DNA from: Acidobacteriota bacterium | GTDB taxonomy: Bacteria; Acidobacteriota; Blastocatellia; RBC074 | Length of the DNA stretch: 51,153 nt | Assembly (NCBI GenBank): GCA_016789605.1 | Contig: JAEUQO010000366.1 | Location: 1-51,153 of the forward strand | Reading direction: 5' to 3' | Shown here: positions 42,059 through 51,153 of the stretch, piece by piece | Position numbering within the stretch: position 1 is the first letter of the stretch | Layout of the letters: every line of letters starts with the position of its first letter | Translations under genes and position numbers: made by a program | The notes under the pieces: model-generated | Databases searched by the model: none | Told to the model about the DNA's origin: nothing | The model's input: the letters and a program-made list of their open reading frames with translations, nothing else

Positions 42059-44026
42059 TTAGCCGCCGACGTGAACGGCGGGACGGCGAGACGGGTCATG
42101 TTCTGCCTGACGCAGAATTTCGTGCGTCACGGGCGCGGTGTCTCCTTCACCAAAGAAGATGAATTTCAGCACGTACCAAATCGGATTGCCTTCCGTCCAA
42201 CCGAAATACACGTGCGGAATCTGTCCCGTTTCGTCGCGAACGTGCAGCAAAAAGGCGGCGATGGCATTGGGGATTGCCGCGCTGCGCGTGCGCAAGACTT
42301 TGTAATTGCCGATTTGCACGCCGCGAATTTTAAGGTTGCCGGAAAAGTCTGAAGCATCGCCCGGACGCACCTCTATAAACAACACCGGTTCGTCAGGGGG
42401 AATGTGATTGTTCCAGCGTTCCTGTTTTTCTTTCAGCCGGTACTCGTCTGCGTCACCACGGTCAGGCCGATTGGCGATGATGCGGATCGTGCCGTTTTTG
42501 GCTTCTTCGATAAACTGACGGGCGAGATCGTTCAGCTCCACGCCATCCACACGCAACTCTGTCGAACGCAGCGCACGCGACACAAACGACACGCCGATGA
42601 TGCCCAAAATGAAAAGCGACGCGATCTTGATGCCTTCAGGGCGCACGATGATGTTGTCAATCATCGTGTAGGCGAAAACCAAGGTGATTGTCAGGAAGGC
42701 ATAACGAATAGCCCCTTTGCTCCACATCAGCAAGGTTACCGCCACGGCGGCAGACGTCATCAACACCAATACACCGGTCGCGTAAGCGCCGCCTTGCGCT
42801 TCGACATTTGCATTGAAAACGATGGTGACGACAAAGGCGACCAGCGTGTAAACGATGACCAGGGGACGGCGCGCGCGTGTCCAATTCGGAGCCATGCCAT
42901 AACGCGGCAGATAGCGCGGCACGATGTTCAGCAACCCGGCCATGGCCGATGCGCCAGCAAACCACAGAATCGCAATGGTGCTGATGTCATAAATGGTGCC
43001 GAACGCTTCGCCCAGATAGTGATGTGCCAAATAGGCCAGCGCGCGACCATACGCTTCGCCTGCGGGTTGCTCGGCTGTCGCAGGCTGAAATTTTTCTGGC
43101 GCAATCAGCAGCGTGGTGACCAGGCTGCTGGCGATGAGCATGACGCTCATGATCAACGCCGCGCTCAATAACAGTTTGCGCGTATTGCGAATGCGCCCCA
43201 CGGGATTTTTGAAATCGTCTGAAGGATCGCCTTTGACCAGCGGCATCACTGCGACGCCGGTTTCAAACCCGGACAGACCCAGCGCCAGTTTGGGAAAAAG
43301 CAGTAATGACAAGCCAATGATCAAAAACGGATTGCCGTGGACACTGGGCATGGCCAGCAACGAATTTTTCCAGGTGGGGATCAGGTCTGGCTGAATCACA
43401 ACGTGGTAAATCCCGACGACCACAACAATGATATTGAGCAGCAAATAGCTGGCGACCAGCAAGACGGCCAAGCCAATCGCTTCCTTGAATCCTTTCAGGA
43501 AGATGCCGCCCAAAACGGCAATGAGCACCAGCGTGATCGCCACGCGATGTTCGTGAAAGAAGTGCGGCACGAACGGATTTTGCACGACGTGTTCAGTCGC
43601 GTCTGCCGCCGAAAGCGTGATGGTGATGATGAAATCCGTCGCCACAAATCCCAGCAGCACCAGCACGAACAATTTGCCGCGCCAGCGCGGCAGCAAATCT
43701 TCGAGCATGGAAATGGAGCCTTCACCATGTGGGCTGGCCTGGGCCACTTTGCGATAAATCGGCAATGCGCCAAACAGGGTCAACAGCACCAGGACAAAGG
43801 TCGCCACAGGAGACATCAGGCCGGCGCTCAAAAACGCCAACCCGGGCTGATAGCCGAGCGTCGAGAAATAATCCACGCCGGTCAAACACATGACCTGCCA
43901 CCAACTGTGTGTGTGATGCTGGCCTTCAGATTCGTGCGGACCTTCGACTTCCTTGACGTGTCCGTCGAGAAACCAGTTTTTTATTGAATTTGCAAAGCCA
44001 GCTTGCGTCGAAATTGCTTGTGACAT
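42059..44026 (-). CDS. APC-superfamily transporter with C-terminal cytosolic domain, copy 2
   Basis: About 655 residues from the ATG at 44026; GTG 44056 is an alternative start. Around 12 hydrophobic helices (first block [23 protein letters not shown] and GRIRNTRK loops) are followed by a soluble C-terminal domain of about 170 residues ending AVHVGG. The protein is a close paralog of the gene before it; the two are separated by a few tens of bases and cotranscribed. Probably an amino-acid or polyamine-type transporter; substrate not visible. Confidence 0.83.
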   Translation of the reverse strand: MSQAISTQAGFANSIKNWFLDGHVKEVEGPHESEGQHHTHSWWQVMCLTGVDYFSTLGYQPGLAFLSAGLMSPVATFVLVLLTLFGALPIYRKVAQASPHGEGSISMLEDLLPRWRGKLFVLVLLGFVATDFIITITLSAADATEHVVQNPFVPHFFHEHRVAITLVLIAVLGGIFLKGFKEAIGLAVLLVASYLLLNIIVVVVGIYHVVIQPDLIPTWKNSLLAMPSVHGNPFLIIGLSLLLFPKLALGLSGFETGVAVMPLVKGDPSDDFKNPVGRIRNTRKLLLSAALIMSVMLIASSLVTTLLIAPEKFQPATAEQPAGEAYGRALAYLAHHYLGEAFGTIYDISTIAILWFAGASAMAGLLNIVPRYLPRYGMAPNWTRARRPLVIVYTLVAFVVTIVFNANVEAQGGAYATGVLVLMTSAAVAVTLLMWSKGAIRYAFLTITLVFAYTMIDNIIVRPEGIKIASLFILGIIGVSFVSRALRSTELRVDGVELNDLARQFIEEAKNGTIRIIANRPDRGDADEYRLKEKQERWNNHIPPDEPVLFIEVRPGDASDFSGNLKIRGVQIGNYKVLRTRSAAIPNAIAAFLLHVRDETGQIPHVYFGWTEGNPIWYVLKFIFFGEGDTAPVTHEILRQAEHDPSRRPAVHVGG

Positions 44027-44061
44027 CTTTGTGTCTTGCTCCTTGTCGTTCTCCACTTATG

Positions 44062-46005
44062 TTATCCGCCGACATGAACCGCCGGGCGTCTGGCGCGGTC
44101 AGGTTCTGCCTGGCGCAAAATTTCATGCGTGACGGGGGCGGTATCGCCCTCGCCAAAAAAGATGAACTTCAGCACGTAAACCAGCGGATTGCCTTCGGTC
44201 CAACCGAAGTACACGTGGGGAATCTGTCCGGTTTGGTTGCGCACATGCAGCAAAAACGCCGCAATGGCATTGGGCACGGCCGGGCTTTTGGTGCGCAATA
44301 TCTTGTAATTGCCGACTTGCACGCCGCGAATTTTCAGCGCGCCGGAAAAATCCGAAGCGTCGCTCGGGCGGACTTCAAAAAACAGCACCGGATCATTGGA
44401 TGGGATGTGGTTGTTCCAGCGCTCTTCTTTTTCCTTCAAACGATATTCGTCCACATCGCCTTTGTCTTGCCGGTTGGCGATGATGCGAATTGTGCCGCCT
44501 TTGGCTTCTTCGATAAACTGCCGCGCCAGGTCGTTCAGTTCGACGCCATCCACGCGCAATTCGGTCGAACGCATCGCGCGCGAAAAAAACGACACGCAGA
44601 TAATGAAGACGATGAACAGTGAGGCGATCTTGATGCCTTCGGGCTGTTCGATCAGATTGATGGCGGTGGTATAGGCGAACACCACCGCGATCACCAAGTA
44701 GGCCCATTTGTGCCAGCCTCCCCGTTTCCACGCAGCAATGGCCACCGCCACCGCCGCCGAAAAGATCAGCGCCAGCACTCCTGTCGCATACGCTCCGCCC
44801 TGCCGTATGGGATCGGCATCAAACAGAATCGTCACGGCAAAACAGATAATCGTCAGCACCATCGTCAAGGGCCGGGTTGCCCGCGCCCATTCCGGAGCCA
44901 TGCCGTAACGCGGCAAATAGCGCGGAACGATGTTCAGCAATCCCGCCATCGCCGACGAACCGGCAAACCAGAGGATCGAAACCGTGCTCAAATCATAAAT
45001 TGTGCCGAAACGGTCGCCCAAATATTCGTGCGCCAGAAACGCGAGTGCGCGGCCATAGGCTTTGCCGCCCAACTGGAATTCCGCCGTCGGAATCAGCGTC
45101 GTGGTAACGAAGCTGCTGGAAATCAGCATCACGCTCATAATCAAAGCGGCGGCCAGCAACAGTTTTTTTGCATTGCGGATGCGTCCGGCAGGATTTTTAT
45201 ATGTGTCCGTTTCGTCGCCCTTGACCAGCGGCATGACGACCACGCCGGTTTCAAATCCTGACAGCCCCAGCGCCAGTTTCGGAAACAGCAGCAGCGCCGC
45301 GGCGATCATCCCCAGGGGAGAACCGTGTTGGCTGAACAGTTCGCCTTTCCAGCGTGAAAAGGCTTCGGGATGGGTCATGAGTTCGTAAAAGCCGACGCCA
45401 ACGACAACCAAATTGAGCGCGATGTACACCACCACCAACACCACTGCCAGCCCAATGGCTTCCTTGAACCCTTTCAGAAAAACCGCGCCGAGCGCAGCGA
45501 CCAAAACCAGCGTGACCAGAACCGAGTGATGAAGGAAGTGCGGAGCATACGGATTTTCGACAATATGCGCCGTCGCATCCGCCGCTGACATCGTCACCGT
45601 GATGATGAAACTGGTCGCGGCGAATCCAAGCAGCGCCAGCACGAACAGTTTCCCGCGCCAGCGCGGCAGCAAATCTTCCAGCATCGAAATCGAGCCGTCG
45701 CCGTGCGGGCTGGCTTCAGCCACGCGATTGTACATTGGCAGCGCGCCGAACAGCGTCAACAAGACCAACACCAACGTGGCCAGGGGCGACAGCGCACCTG
45801 CTGCCAGAAAGGCGATGCCCGGCTGATAGCCCAGTGTGGAAAAATAATCCACGCCCGTCAGGCACATCACTTTCCACCAGGGATGCGTGTGGTATTGGCC
45901 TTCGCGTCCGTGCGGGCCGGCGACTTCTTTGACCTGGCCTTCAAGAAACCAGCGTTTGAATGAACTGGGTTGCTGATCAGAAACAATGGGTTGTGCGTCA
46001 GGCAT
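44062..46005 (-). CDS. APC-superfamily transporter with C-terminal cytosolic domain, copy 1
   Basis: About 647 residues from the ATG at 46005; GTG 46023 is also possible. Same layout as the downstream copy: an N-terminal charged tail with [13 protein letters not shown], about 12 helices, and a C-terminal domain beginning [19 protein letters not shown] that is almost identical in both copies. The near-identity of the C-terminal halves indicates a tandem duplication in which that domain is conserved. Substrate unknown; the His-rich N-terminus ([12 protein letters not shown]) is shared by both. Confidence 0.83.
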   Translation of the reverse strand: MPDAQPIVSDQQPSSFKRWFLEGQVKEVAGPHGREGQYHTHPWWKVMCLTGVDYFSTLGYQPGIAFLAAGALSPLATLVLVLLTLFGALPMYNRVAEASPHGDGSISMLEDLLPRWRGKLFVLALLGFAATSFIITVTMSAADATAHIVENPYAPHFLHHSVLVTLVLVAALGAVFLKGFKEAIGLAVVLVVVYIALNLVVVGVGFYELMTHPEAFSRWKGELFSQHGSPLGMIAAALLLFPKLALGLSGFETGVVVMPLVKGDETDTYKNPAGRIRNAKKLLLAAALIMSVMLISSSFVTTTLIPTAEFQLGGKAYGRALAFLAHEYLGDRFGTIYDLSTVSILWFAGSSAMAGLLNIVPRYLPRYGMAPEWARATRPLTMVLTIICFAVTILFDADPIRQGGAYATGVLALIFSAAVAVAIAAWKRGGWHKWAYLVIAVVFAYTTAINLIEQPEGIKIASLFIVFIICVSFFSRAMRSTELRVDGVELNDLARQFIEEAKGGTIRIIANRQDKGDVDEYRLKEKEERWNNHIPSNDPVLFFEVRPSDASDFSGALKIRGVQVGNYKILRTKSPAVPNAIAAFLLHVRNQTGQIPHVYFGWTEGNPLVYVLKFIFFGEGDTAPVTHEILRQAEPDRARRPAVHVGG

Positions 46006-46321
46006 GATGATTTTTCGCTCCACCTGAATAGATAAAGCGGAGCGCCGCAGTATATTTCGCCAAAACTGTTGTTTGAGGCTTGGGTTGAACCTGGAAGCTT
46101 ACGTGCAATGCGTATCCTAGCATCATCTGCGCAGGGGCTGAAGTCGCGCGCTGATGAGAATTTGTCAGTCAGGCAGAAATGAAGTTGCAAGGGCAGCCTT
46201 ATGGTTGTGGGGGAGCGTGCGTGCGCTTGGCCGGGGAGAGGGAGATTTTTCTTCGTCTTTTCTGGCTGAGTCGTTATAATCGCCGCTGTTTGCGGGATGC
46301 GAATCAGCCATTCGAGGACTT
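46006..46321 (+). promoter_or_regulatory. Divergent intergenic region with sigma-70 promoter for the sigma-factor operon
   Basis: About 316 bp between divergent genes. A perfect TATAAT at 46275-46280 has TTCGTC 17 bp upstream (46252-46257), pointing to the ECF gene; transcription would start about 35 bp before its ATG. No other feature was recognised. Confidence 0.5.
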
Positions 46322-46927
46322 ATGAAAGCCGTAACGACCAAAGACGTAACGCAATTGCTGCGCGCTTGGGGGCGAGGAGATGCAGATGCGCGCGATCAGC
46401 TTTATCGCCTGGTGTATGACGAATTACACCGTCTGGCGCATCAATACATGTACCGCGAAAATCCGGGACACACCTTACAAACCACTGCATTAGTCAACGA
46501 AGCCTACCTCCGACTGGGAAATGCCGATGGCATGGAATGGAAAGATCGCACGCATTTTTTTGCCGTTTCAGCCAAGATCATGCGCAACGTTCTGATTGAC
46601 GAAGCGCGCGCGCGGCAAGCGGTATGCAATGGCGGCGGATTGCGTCAGGTTTCGCTCGACGACATTCTCGAAATTCCGCAATCTCTCACGCACGATTGGC
46701 TTGCGCTGGACGAGGCGCTCACCCGGCTCACCCAGGAAGACGAACGCAAAGGTCAGGTCGTCGAATTGCGCTTTTTTGGCGGGTTGAGTGTCGAAGAAAC
46801 CGCCGATGTGCTCGGGGTTTCGCCCGATACCATCTTGCGCGATTGGCGCTTTGCCAAAGCCTGGTTGAAAAACGAATTGAGCAAAGAAAACAGCCATGAA
46901 GTCCGAAGCTCAGATCACACTGGATGA
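46322..46927 (+). CDS. ECF-type RNA polymerase sigma factor
   Basis: A 201-residue protein: sigma region 2 (about residues 5-95, LYRLVYDELHRLAHQYM and HTLQTTALVNEAYLRL) and region 4 (about 135-190, VVELRFFGGLSVEETADVLGVSPDTILRDWRFAKAWL). This is the Acidobacteria/Planctomycetes-type ECF group usually coupled to protein kinases instead of anti-sigma factors. The end of the gene overlaps the kinase gene by 32 bp in another frame, so the two are expressed together; the kinase may control the sigma factor, but that is inference. Confidence 0.92.
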   Translation: MKAVTTKDVTQLLRAWGRGDADARDQLYRLVYDELHRLAHQYMYRENPGHTLQTTALVNEAYLRLGNADGMEWKDRTHFFAVSAKIMRNVLIDEARARQAVCNGGGLRQVSLDDILEIPQSLTHDWLALDEALTRLTQEDERKGQVVELRFFGGLSVEETADVLGVSPDTILRDWRFAKAWLKNELSKENSHEVRSSDHTG

Positions 46928-49781
46928 GATATTTCACGCAGCCTGCGCCTTAGCGCCCGCTGAACGTCAACGCTATCTCGACGAAGTTTGCGCGGGCGAT
47001 GACGCGTTGCGCCGCAAAGTCGAAGCCTTACTGGAACACGACGATCCCGAAAGCACATTTTTAGAAAACCCTGCGCTGGAAAACGCCGCCAAGGAAATGG
47101 CGTTTGCGGCCCGCCCATCCGTGACGAGCAAACAACCGATGATTGGTCGTCAGATTGAGAATTATCGTGTGCAGGCGTTGCTCGGCAAAGGTGGGATGGG
47201 CGAGGTCTATCTGGCGCGCGATCTGGAATTGGATGTAGACGTCGCCATCAAGTTTTTGCCTGCTGCATATGCCGACGACCCCGAATGGCAAGCGCGGTTC
47301 AAACGCGAAGCGCGTTTGATTGCCGCGCTCAAACATCCAAATATCACGGCCATTCACCGCAACGGCGAAAGTGAAGGGCGTCCGTTTTTGGTGTTTGAAT
47401 ACGTGCCGGGCGTTACGCTCGAAGAGAAATTGAAGCCCGGCCCGTTGTCGCCGTCAGACGTTCTACCCCTGGCCACGCAACTTGCCGCCGCGCTCGAATG
47501 CGCGCACCAGAACGGCATCATTCACCGCGACCTGAAACCCGCCAACATCAAAATCACGCCGGACGGGCAACTGAAAGTGCTCGATTTTGGCATCGCCAAA
47601 CGCATCAGCGCGGACGTTTCGACAATCGAACTGACTGTGGCGCAAGCGGCAGATCACACAGATGAGTTGACGCGCGATTTCGGTGACACGCGCAAAGGCG
47701 AAGTCGTCGGCACGGTTTCGTATATGAGCCCTGAACAAACTCGGGGCGAACGGCTCGACGCACGCACGGATTTGTGGGCGTTGGGCTGTGTGCTGTACGA
47801 ATCATTGACCGGGCGGCGTCCGTTCAAAGGCATTGATACTTACGACACGCTGAATACGATCCGCACGGGCCAGCCCGATTGGCAGGCCTTGCCCCCGCGC
47901 ACGCCTAAGCCGTTGCGTGAATTGCTGCGCCGTTGTTTGGAAAAAGACCCGCGTCAACGCCTGCGCTCGGCAGCAGACGCACGCCAAACCTGTGAACGGC
48001 TGCTCAATCCCAGCCGGTTTTGGCCGCAGCAGTTAAAACATCAGGTTGCGTTGCTGACGGGCGCTGCGATCTTGGTGGTGTGTGCGTTGCTGGCCGGAGC
48101 GTGGTTGCGTTCGTGGTGGACCAGAAGCGCGCTGCCGGTCGAAAAACAATTGGTCGTCTTGCCGTTCAAAGGCTTTGCCGATGATCAAGCCGGTGCCGGA
48201 TTTGCCGAAGAATTGCGGCGCAATTTGCTATCGCTGGCAACCGATGTGCGCGCCGCGCAACCCAGTGAATTGCAGCAAGCCAACTTTCTCAATCTGGATT
48301 TGCAAAGTCTGCCACGCAAACTCGGCGTCAGTTTGATTGTGGGCGGTGACGTGCAACCCGCAGGCGATCAGATTCGCGTCAGATTTTGGGTGCGCAACCG
48401 GTTTCTATACGAAGTTGCGCAAGGCGAACTGATCGGACCGCGCCAGAGTTTGGCAGAGCTGCAATATCGCATTGCCGAACAATTGACGCAGGATTTGAAG
48501 CTGGCCAAATCGGCGCGCGCCGCGCGTTTCAGCGAACATTTGAAACTGAGCCACGCCGACGCTTCAGAGCAATACCTGATCGCCATCGGCGAATTGCAAA
48601 AAGACCTGAACCGCGATTCGGTCGAAAAGCCAATCGAGATTCTGACGCGGCTGATTCAATCCGAAGGCGATTCGGCCCGTTTCGAGGCTGCGCTCGCGCA
48701 AGCGTATTTGCGCAAATACCTGTTTACCGAAACGCCAGAATGGGCAGAAAAAGCCCTGGCGGCCTGCGCTCAGGCGATGAACCTGGCGCCCGATCAACCA
48801 GAACTTTATCGCGTGACACGCGGGCTGGTTTACACCGAATTCGGCAAGTACAAGGAAGCCGTAGAAGATTTTCAGACTGCGCTCGCCTCAGCGCCGAACA
48901 ACTGGGAAGCGTTGCGCGGCTTGGCCTGGGCGTATGAATTGTCCGGGCAATTGCCACAGGCCGAACAAGCCTATGCGCAAGCGGTCAAGCAATGGCCAAA
49001 TTTCTGGGTTGGGTATAACGAATGGGGCGCGTTTTATGCGGTGCAAGGGCGATACGCCAAAGCCATCGAAAAATGGCAACAGGTAGCCAACTTATTGCCC
49101 GACAGTCCTACCGGACACAACAATCTGGCGGTGGCGTATTTTCAAACGGGCCAGGATGAACAGGCGCTGCAAGCGTATTTGCGTTCGTTGGAAAAAGACA
49201 GCACGCAAGACAACACGGAAGCTTTTGCCGGGTTGGGCACGATTTATTTCTATCGCGGGCAATACGATGAAGCGTTGCGTTATTACCAGCGTGGCATAGC
49301 GCTGGCGCAACAGGCCGGCAAACAAGACGCGGTGTTGTTGGGAAATCGCGCCGACGCATACCGGCAACTGGCGCGTGCGCAAAGTTTGCCGAATCTGGTC
49401 GAAGAGTATCAGCGGCGCGCAAACGATTCTTATGCGGAAGCAATCAACCTGTATCGGCAGCGGATCGCCAAACAAATCGAAGACGCGCAAGGTTTGTCCA
49501 GTCTGGCGGAGTGGCTGGCCAAAAGCGGACAACGCGACGAAGCGCTAAAAACGCTGCGCACAGCCTTGCAAGCAAACGCGCAGAATGTCGAAGTCGCCTA
49601 TAGCGCTGCGGTCGTGTTTTTGCTGGCGGGCGAGGTGAATCAGTCATTGACCTGGTTGGAAAACGCCGCTTGCAACGGATACGGCATTGCGCGTTTGCAA
49701 CGCGATCCGGAATTGTCGCCGTTGCGCGCGGACGCACGTTTTCAACCGATCATCAACAAGTGTCAATTGCGGAATCAATAA
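46896..49781 (+). CDS. Membrane Ser/Thr protein kinase with TolB/FlgO-like domain and TPRs
   Basis: A 961-residue protein. A short N-terminal helical region (residues 1-70, EACAGDDALRRKVEALL-type) precedes the PknB-type kinase domain (about 82-370): glycine loop GKGGMGEVY, Lys119 (VAIKFLP), catalytic Asp212 (HRDLKPANIK), Asp230 of DFG and GTVSYMSPEQ. One transmembrane helix (about 385-405) leads to an extracytoplasmic TolB/FlgO-like domain (about 415-512, VVLPFKGF and LGVSLIVGGDV) and about eight TPR-like repeats (555-940). All kinase residues needed for activity are present. The ATG at 46896 lies inside the sigma gene; the conserved N-terminal region shows that the overlap is real. Confidence 0.92.
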   Translation: MKSEAQITLDEIFHAACALAPAERQRYLDEVCAGDDALRRKVEALLEHDDPESTFLENPALENAAKEMAFAARPSVTSKQPMIGRQIENYRVQALLGKGGMGEVYLARDLELDVDVAIKFLPAAYADDPEWQARFKREARLIAALKHPNITAIHRNGESEGRPFLVFEYVPGVTLEEKLKPGPLSPSDVLPLATQLAAALECAHQNGIIHRDLKPANIKITPDGQLKVLDFGIAKRISADVSTIELTVAQAADHTDELTRDFGDTRKGEVVGTVSYMSPEQTRGERLDARTDLWALGCVLYESLTGRRPFKGIDTYDTLNTIRTGQPDWQALPPRTPKPLRELLRRCLEKDPRQRLRSAADARQTCERLLNPSRFWPQQLKHQVALLTGAAILVVCALLAGAWLRSWWTRSALPVEKQLVVLPFKGFADDQAGAGFAEELRRNLLSLATDVRAAQPSELQQANFLNLDLQSLPRKLGVSLIVGGDVQPAGDQIRVRFWVRNRFLYEVAQGELIGPRQSLAELQYRIAEQLTQDLKLAKSARAARFSEHLKLSHADASEQYLIAIGELQKDLNRDSVEKPIEILTRLIQSEGDSARFEAALAQAYLRKYLFTETPEWAEKALAACAQAMNLAPDQPELYRVTRGLVYTEFGKYKEAVEDFQTALASAPNNWEALRGLAWAYELSGQLPQAEQAYAQAVKQWPNFWVGYNEWGAFYAVQGRYAKAIEKWQQVANLLPDSPTGHNNLAVAYFQTGQDEQALQAYLRSLEKDSTQDNTEAFAGLGTIYFYRGQYDEALRYYQRGIALAQQAGKQDAVLLGNRADAYRQLARAQSLPNLVEEYQRRANDSYAEAINLYRQRIAKQIEDAQGLSSLAEWLAKSGQRDEALKTLRTALQANAQNVEVAYSAAVVFLLAGEVNQSLTWLENAACNGYGIARLQRDPELSPLRADARFQPIINKCQLRNQ

Positions 49782-49799
49782 ACTTCCAAGGAGAAAAGA

Positions 49800-50360
49800 A
49801 TGTCCATTCGACAAGTGAGCGTCTTCCTGACGCCCAAGCCTGACGAGACAGGAGAAATTGTCATCGGCGTACATCCTGATCCGGTTGTTGCCAACATTAT
49901 GGTGGATGAGATGACCGGTGATCCGATCGAGGTAGACCTGGTTCACTGGCAGTATTGCGTTCAGCCGCCCGCCGAAGCCAATGTGCCATCGTATGCGCAA
50001 GCGCCGCCAGCGACAGAGGTTTATCTGGAAATTCGCTTTGCACCTAAAAACACTCCGTTCCCGCAACCGACGGTCACCGTACCGGCACGGTCTGCGGCTG
50101 CATTGTTGGATGTCGGCGAAGTCGAAGTGGACAACACCGGATATGGCGGGATTGGTTCTGCTCCGTTGGCTGCCAACGAACCGCGCTCAGATGCTGCGCT
50201 GGCCACAGAAAATGAACCGCAGCAGTTTGAGCAGGAAAATGGGTTTGAATTTTTGGTCAGAGAGTACAAGTACGCAGTGGTGCTGACGACCGGCGACCAC
50301 GTTTATACATTGGACCCGCGCGTGAAAATTCGCCGCTCCAATCGTCGTCTGGAACAGTAA
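49800..50360 (+). CDS. Unrecognised 186-residue protein, paralog of the next gene
   Basis: Starts 18 bp after the kinase gene, with AAGGAG 7 bp before the ATG, so it belongs to the operon. I do not recognise a family. No signal peptide or transmembrane helix is seen. The core TEVYLEIRFAPKNTPFPQP and the late strand EYKYAVVLTTG resemble segments of the next gene (ARLEIRFSPNTSPFAG and PYDYTLLVTEA) in the same order, which suggests a shared beta-sandwich-like fold. A variable linker rich in Ala, Asn and Glu lies between them (about residues 110-150). Function unknown; a role with the kinase or sigma factor is only suggested by position. Confidence 0.72.
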   Translation: MSIRQVSVFLTPKPDETGEIVIGVHPDPVVANIMVDEMTGDPIEVDLVHWQYCVQPPAEANVPSYAQAPPATEVYLEIRFAPKNTPFPQPTVTVPARSAAALLDVGEVEVDNTGYGGIGSAPLAANEPRSDAALATENEPQQFEQENGFEFLVREYKYAVVLTTGDHVYTLDPRVKIRRSNRRLEQ

Positions 50361-50445
50361 CGCTCACGTGTCACGAATTCAGGGACGCCGTATTGTCGGC
50401 GTCGCCCCCGGTAAGCACTTCTGTCAGAACCAAGAGGAACACAGG

Positions 50446-50922
50446 ATGGAAACGCACAATCCGCCCAGACAAGAACCGCCCAGCCCGCCTTCCCCCAAGC
50501 CAAGAAACATTCTGGTGACCATCGTTAGAGACCCGCGCACAGGCACTCCCAGTCTCAAGCTTGAACCTGCGACTGCGGATTTGACCGTCAATGAGCAGCT
50601 CGCCTGGCGTTGCAACGAAGCGCGCCTGGAAATTCGCTTCAGTCCGAACACGTCTCCGTTTGCGGGCGTGACTTACAAGACGGCTCCGGGCGGAACCATT
50701 TTTTCGGGCGCACCGGTTGCGCGCAAAGTTAGCCGCACACCGTATGACTACACTTTGCTGGTGACAGAAGCCAAAGGCGCATTAATCAAGCAAGACGCAG
50801 ATTTGCGTGTGGTGGACGCCAGCACGCCGCCGCGTCCGCCAGATACCGATGTGCCGGGGCACAAAGGCGGATTGTTTTGTCGGCTTATTTATTGGCTGCA
50901 GAAACTGTGTTGTCGTCCGTGA
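50446..50922 (+). CDS. Unrecognised 158-residue protein with Pro-rich start and Cys-rich tail
   Basis: ATG 50446 has GAGGA six bases upstream; the open frame begins earlier at 50368 but without a good site. The first 20 residues are proline-rich. A core with ARLEIRFSPNTSPFAG, GGTIFSGAPV and YDYTLLVTEA is shared in pattern with the preceding protein. The C-terminus ends in LFCRLIYWLQKLCCRP, an amphipathic helix with three cysteines that could anchor the protein to a membrane or bind metal. No known family was recognised. Last gene of the ECF-kinase operon. Confidence 0.7.
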   Translation: METHNPPRQEPPSPPSPKPRNILVTIVRDPRTGTPSLKLEPATADLTVNEQLAWRCNEARLEIRFSPNTSPFAGVTYKTAPGGTIFSGAPVARKVSRTPYDYTLLVTEAKGALIKQDADLRVVDASTPPRPPDTDVPGHKGGLFCRLIYWLQKLCCRP

Positions 50923-50956
50923 AGCGGGCGGGAATCGTTACGATGATTGAGATGAC

Positions 50957-50994
50957 GGCGAACACGAAATGGCGCGTGTTCGCCTTTGTTATTT
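50957..50994 (+). terminator. Intrinsic terminator of the ECF-kinase operon
   Basis: A perfect 10-bp stem GGCGAACACG / CGTGTTCGCC around an 8-nt loop, followed by TTTGTTATTT. It lies 35 bp after the last gene. Confidence 0.85.
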
Positions 50995-51023
50995 AGATCG
51001 GTTTTCAATTCACTTTACGGATT

Positions 51024-51088
51024 GGCCACAGAGTCACGGAGGCTCAGAGAAATGCTTAGAAGCCTCTGTGGCTCTGCGCCTCTGTGGC
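51024..51088. repeat. Intergenic inverted repeat built from CCACAGAG/CTCTGTGG units
   Basis: A sequence at 51025-51043 (CCACAGAGTCACGGAGGCT) is nearly complementary to 51061-51076, and GCCTCTGTGGC occurs twice (51062-51072, 51078-51088). This forms a long imperfect hairpin. The rest of the window end (to 51153) shows no gene. Confidence 0.6.
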
Positions 51089-51153
51089 AATTCCCATACG
51101 CCAAAATGAAATCTGATCTGGGACGCGAACTATTCTGTGATTGCGTCATAGAT

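Overview
This window looks like chromosomal DNA from an Acidobacteriota-type bacterium, probably a Blastocatellia-like lineage. That is an inference from gene content: three tandem 'orphan' MacB/FtsX-type permeases of about 800 residues (the ADOP family, first recognised in Acidobacteria), very large TonB-dependent receptors with an N-terminal carboxypeptidase-regulatory-like domain and an LNGRN motif, a propeller-type hybrid sensor kinase, and an ECF sigma factor followed by a Ser/Thr kinase with TPRs. No rRNA or other decisive taxonomic marker is present. The DNA is dense, moderately GC-rich and reads as ordinary chromosome; I found no transposase, integrase or phage gene.

Layout. 1-86 (-): start of a membrane protein that runs off the window. 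331-3408 (+): secreted S9 prolyl-oligopeptidase-type peptidase. 3956-11812 (+): a 2618-residue secreted mosaic of NHL propellers, cadherin/PKD-like, HYR, PA14 and IPT domains, containing a 625-residue internal duplication. 11996-12652 (-): family 4-like uracil-DNA glycosylase with an atypical motif. 12802-12981 (+): tRNA-Ala(CGC) and tRNA-Asn(GUU) behind a near-consensus promoter.

13148-27927 is a regulation-rich uptake locus. A ZnuD-like TonB receptor (-) is divergent from a propeller sensor kinase plus NarL-type regulator (+). Then come a receiver-only protein, a 1395-residue TonB receptor, a LytS-type kinase with a LytTR regulator, and a secreted esterase. Two almost identical 43-bp promoter modules carrying paired GTTAGTA direct repeats (period 23 bp) precede the receiver-only gene and the large receptor. 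They resemble LytTR-type operators and are the most interesting regulatory signal seen here.

28024-28131 holds two identical 37-nt repeats around a 34-nt spacer, a CRISPR-like mini-array without cas genes. 28241-35545 (+) encodes three ADOP permeases. 35721-36759 has a DUF4287/DUF5655 protein and, convergent to it, a secreted SnoaL/DUF4440-like protein. 36928-39028 (-) is an atpI-atpB-atpE cluster for the membrane sector of F-type ATP synthase; AtpB has His/Ala-rich ends and AtpE an N-terminal signal-like segment. Next on the same strand are cysteine dioxygenase, a KefB-like cation/proton antiporter and two tandem APC-type transporters (to 46005). Finally 46322-50922 (+) is an apparent operon: ECF sigma factor, overlapping Ser/Thr kinase-TPR protein, and two small unrecognised proteins that appear to be homologous to each other. 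Most transcription units end in clear intrinsic terminators.
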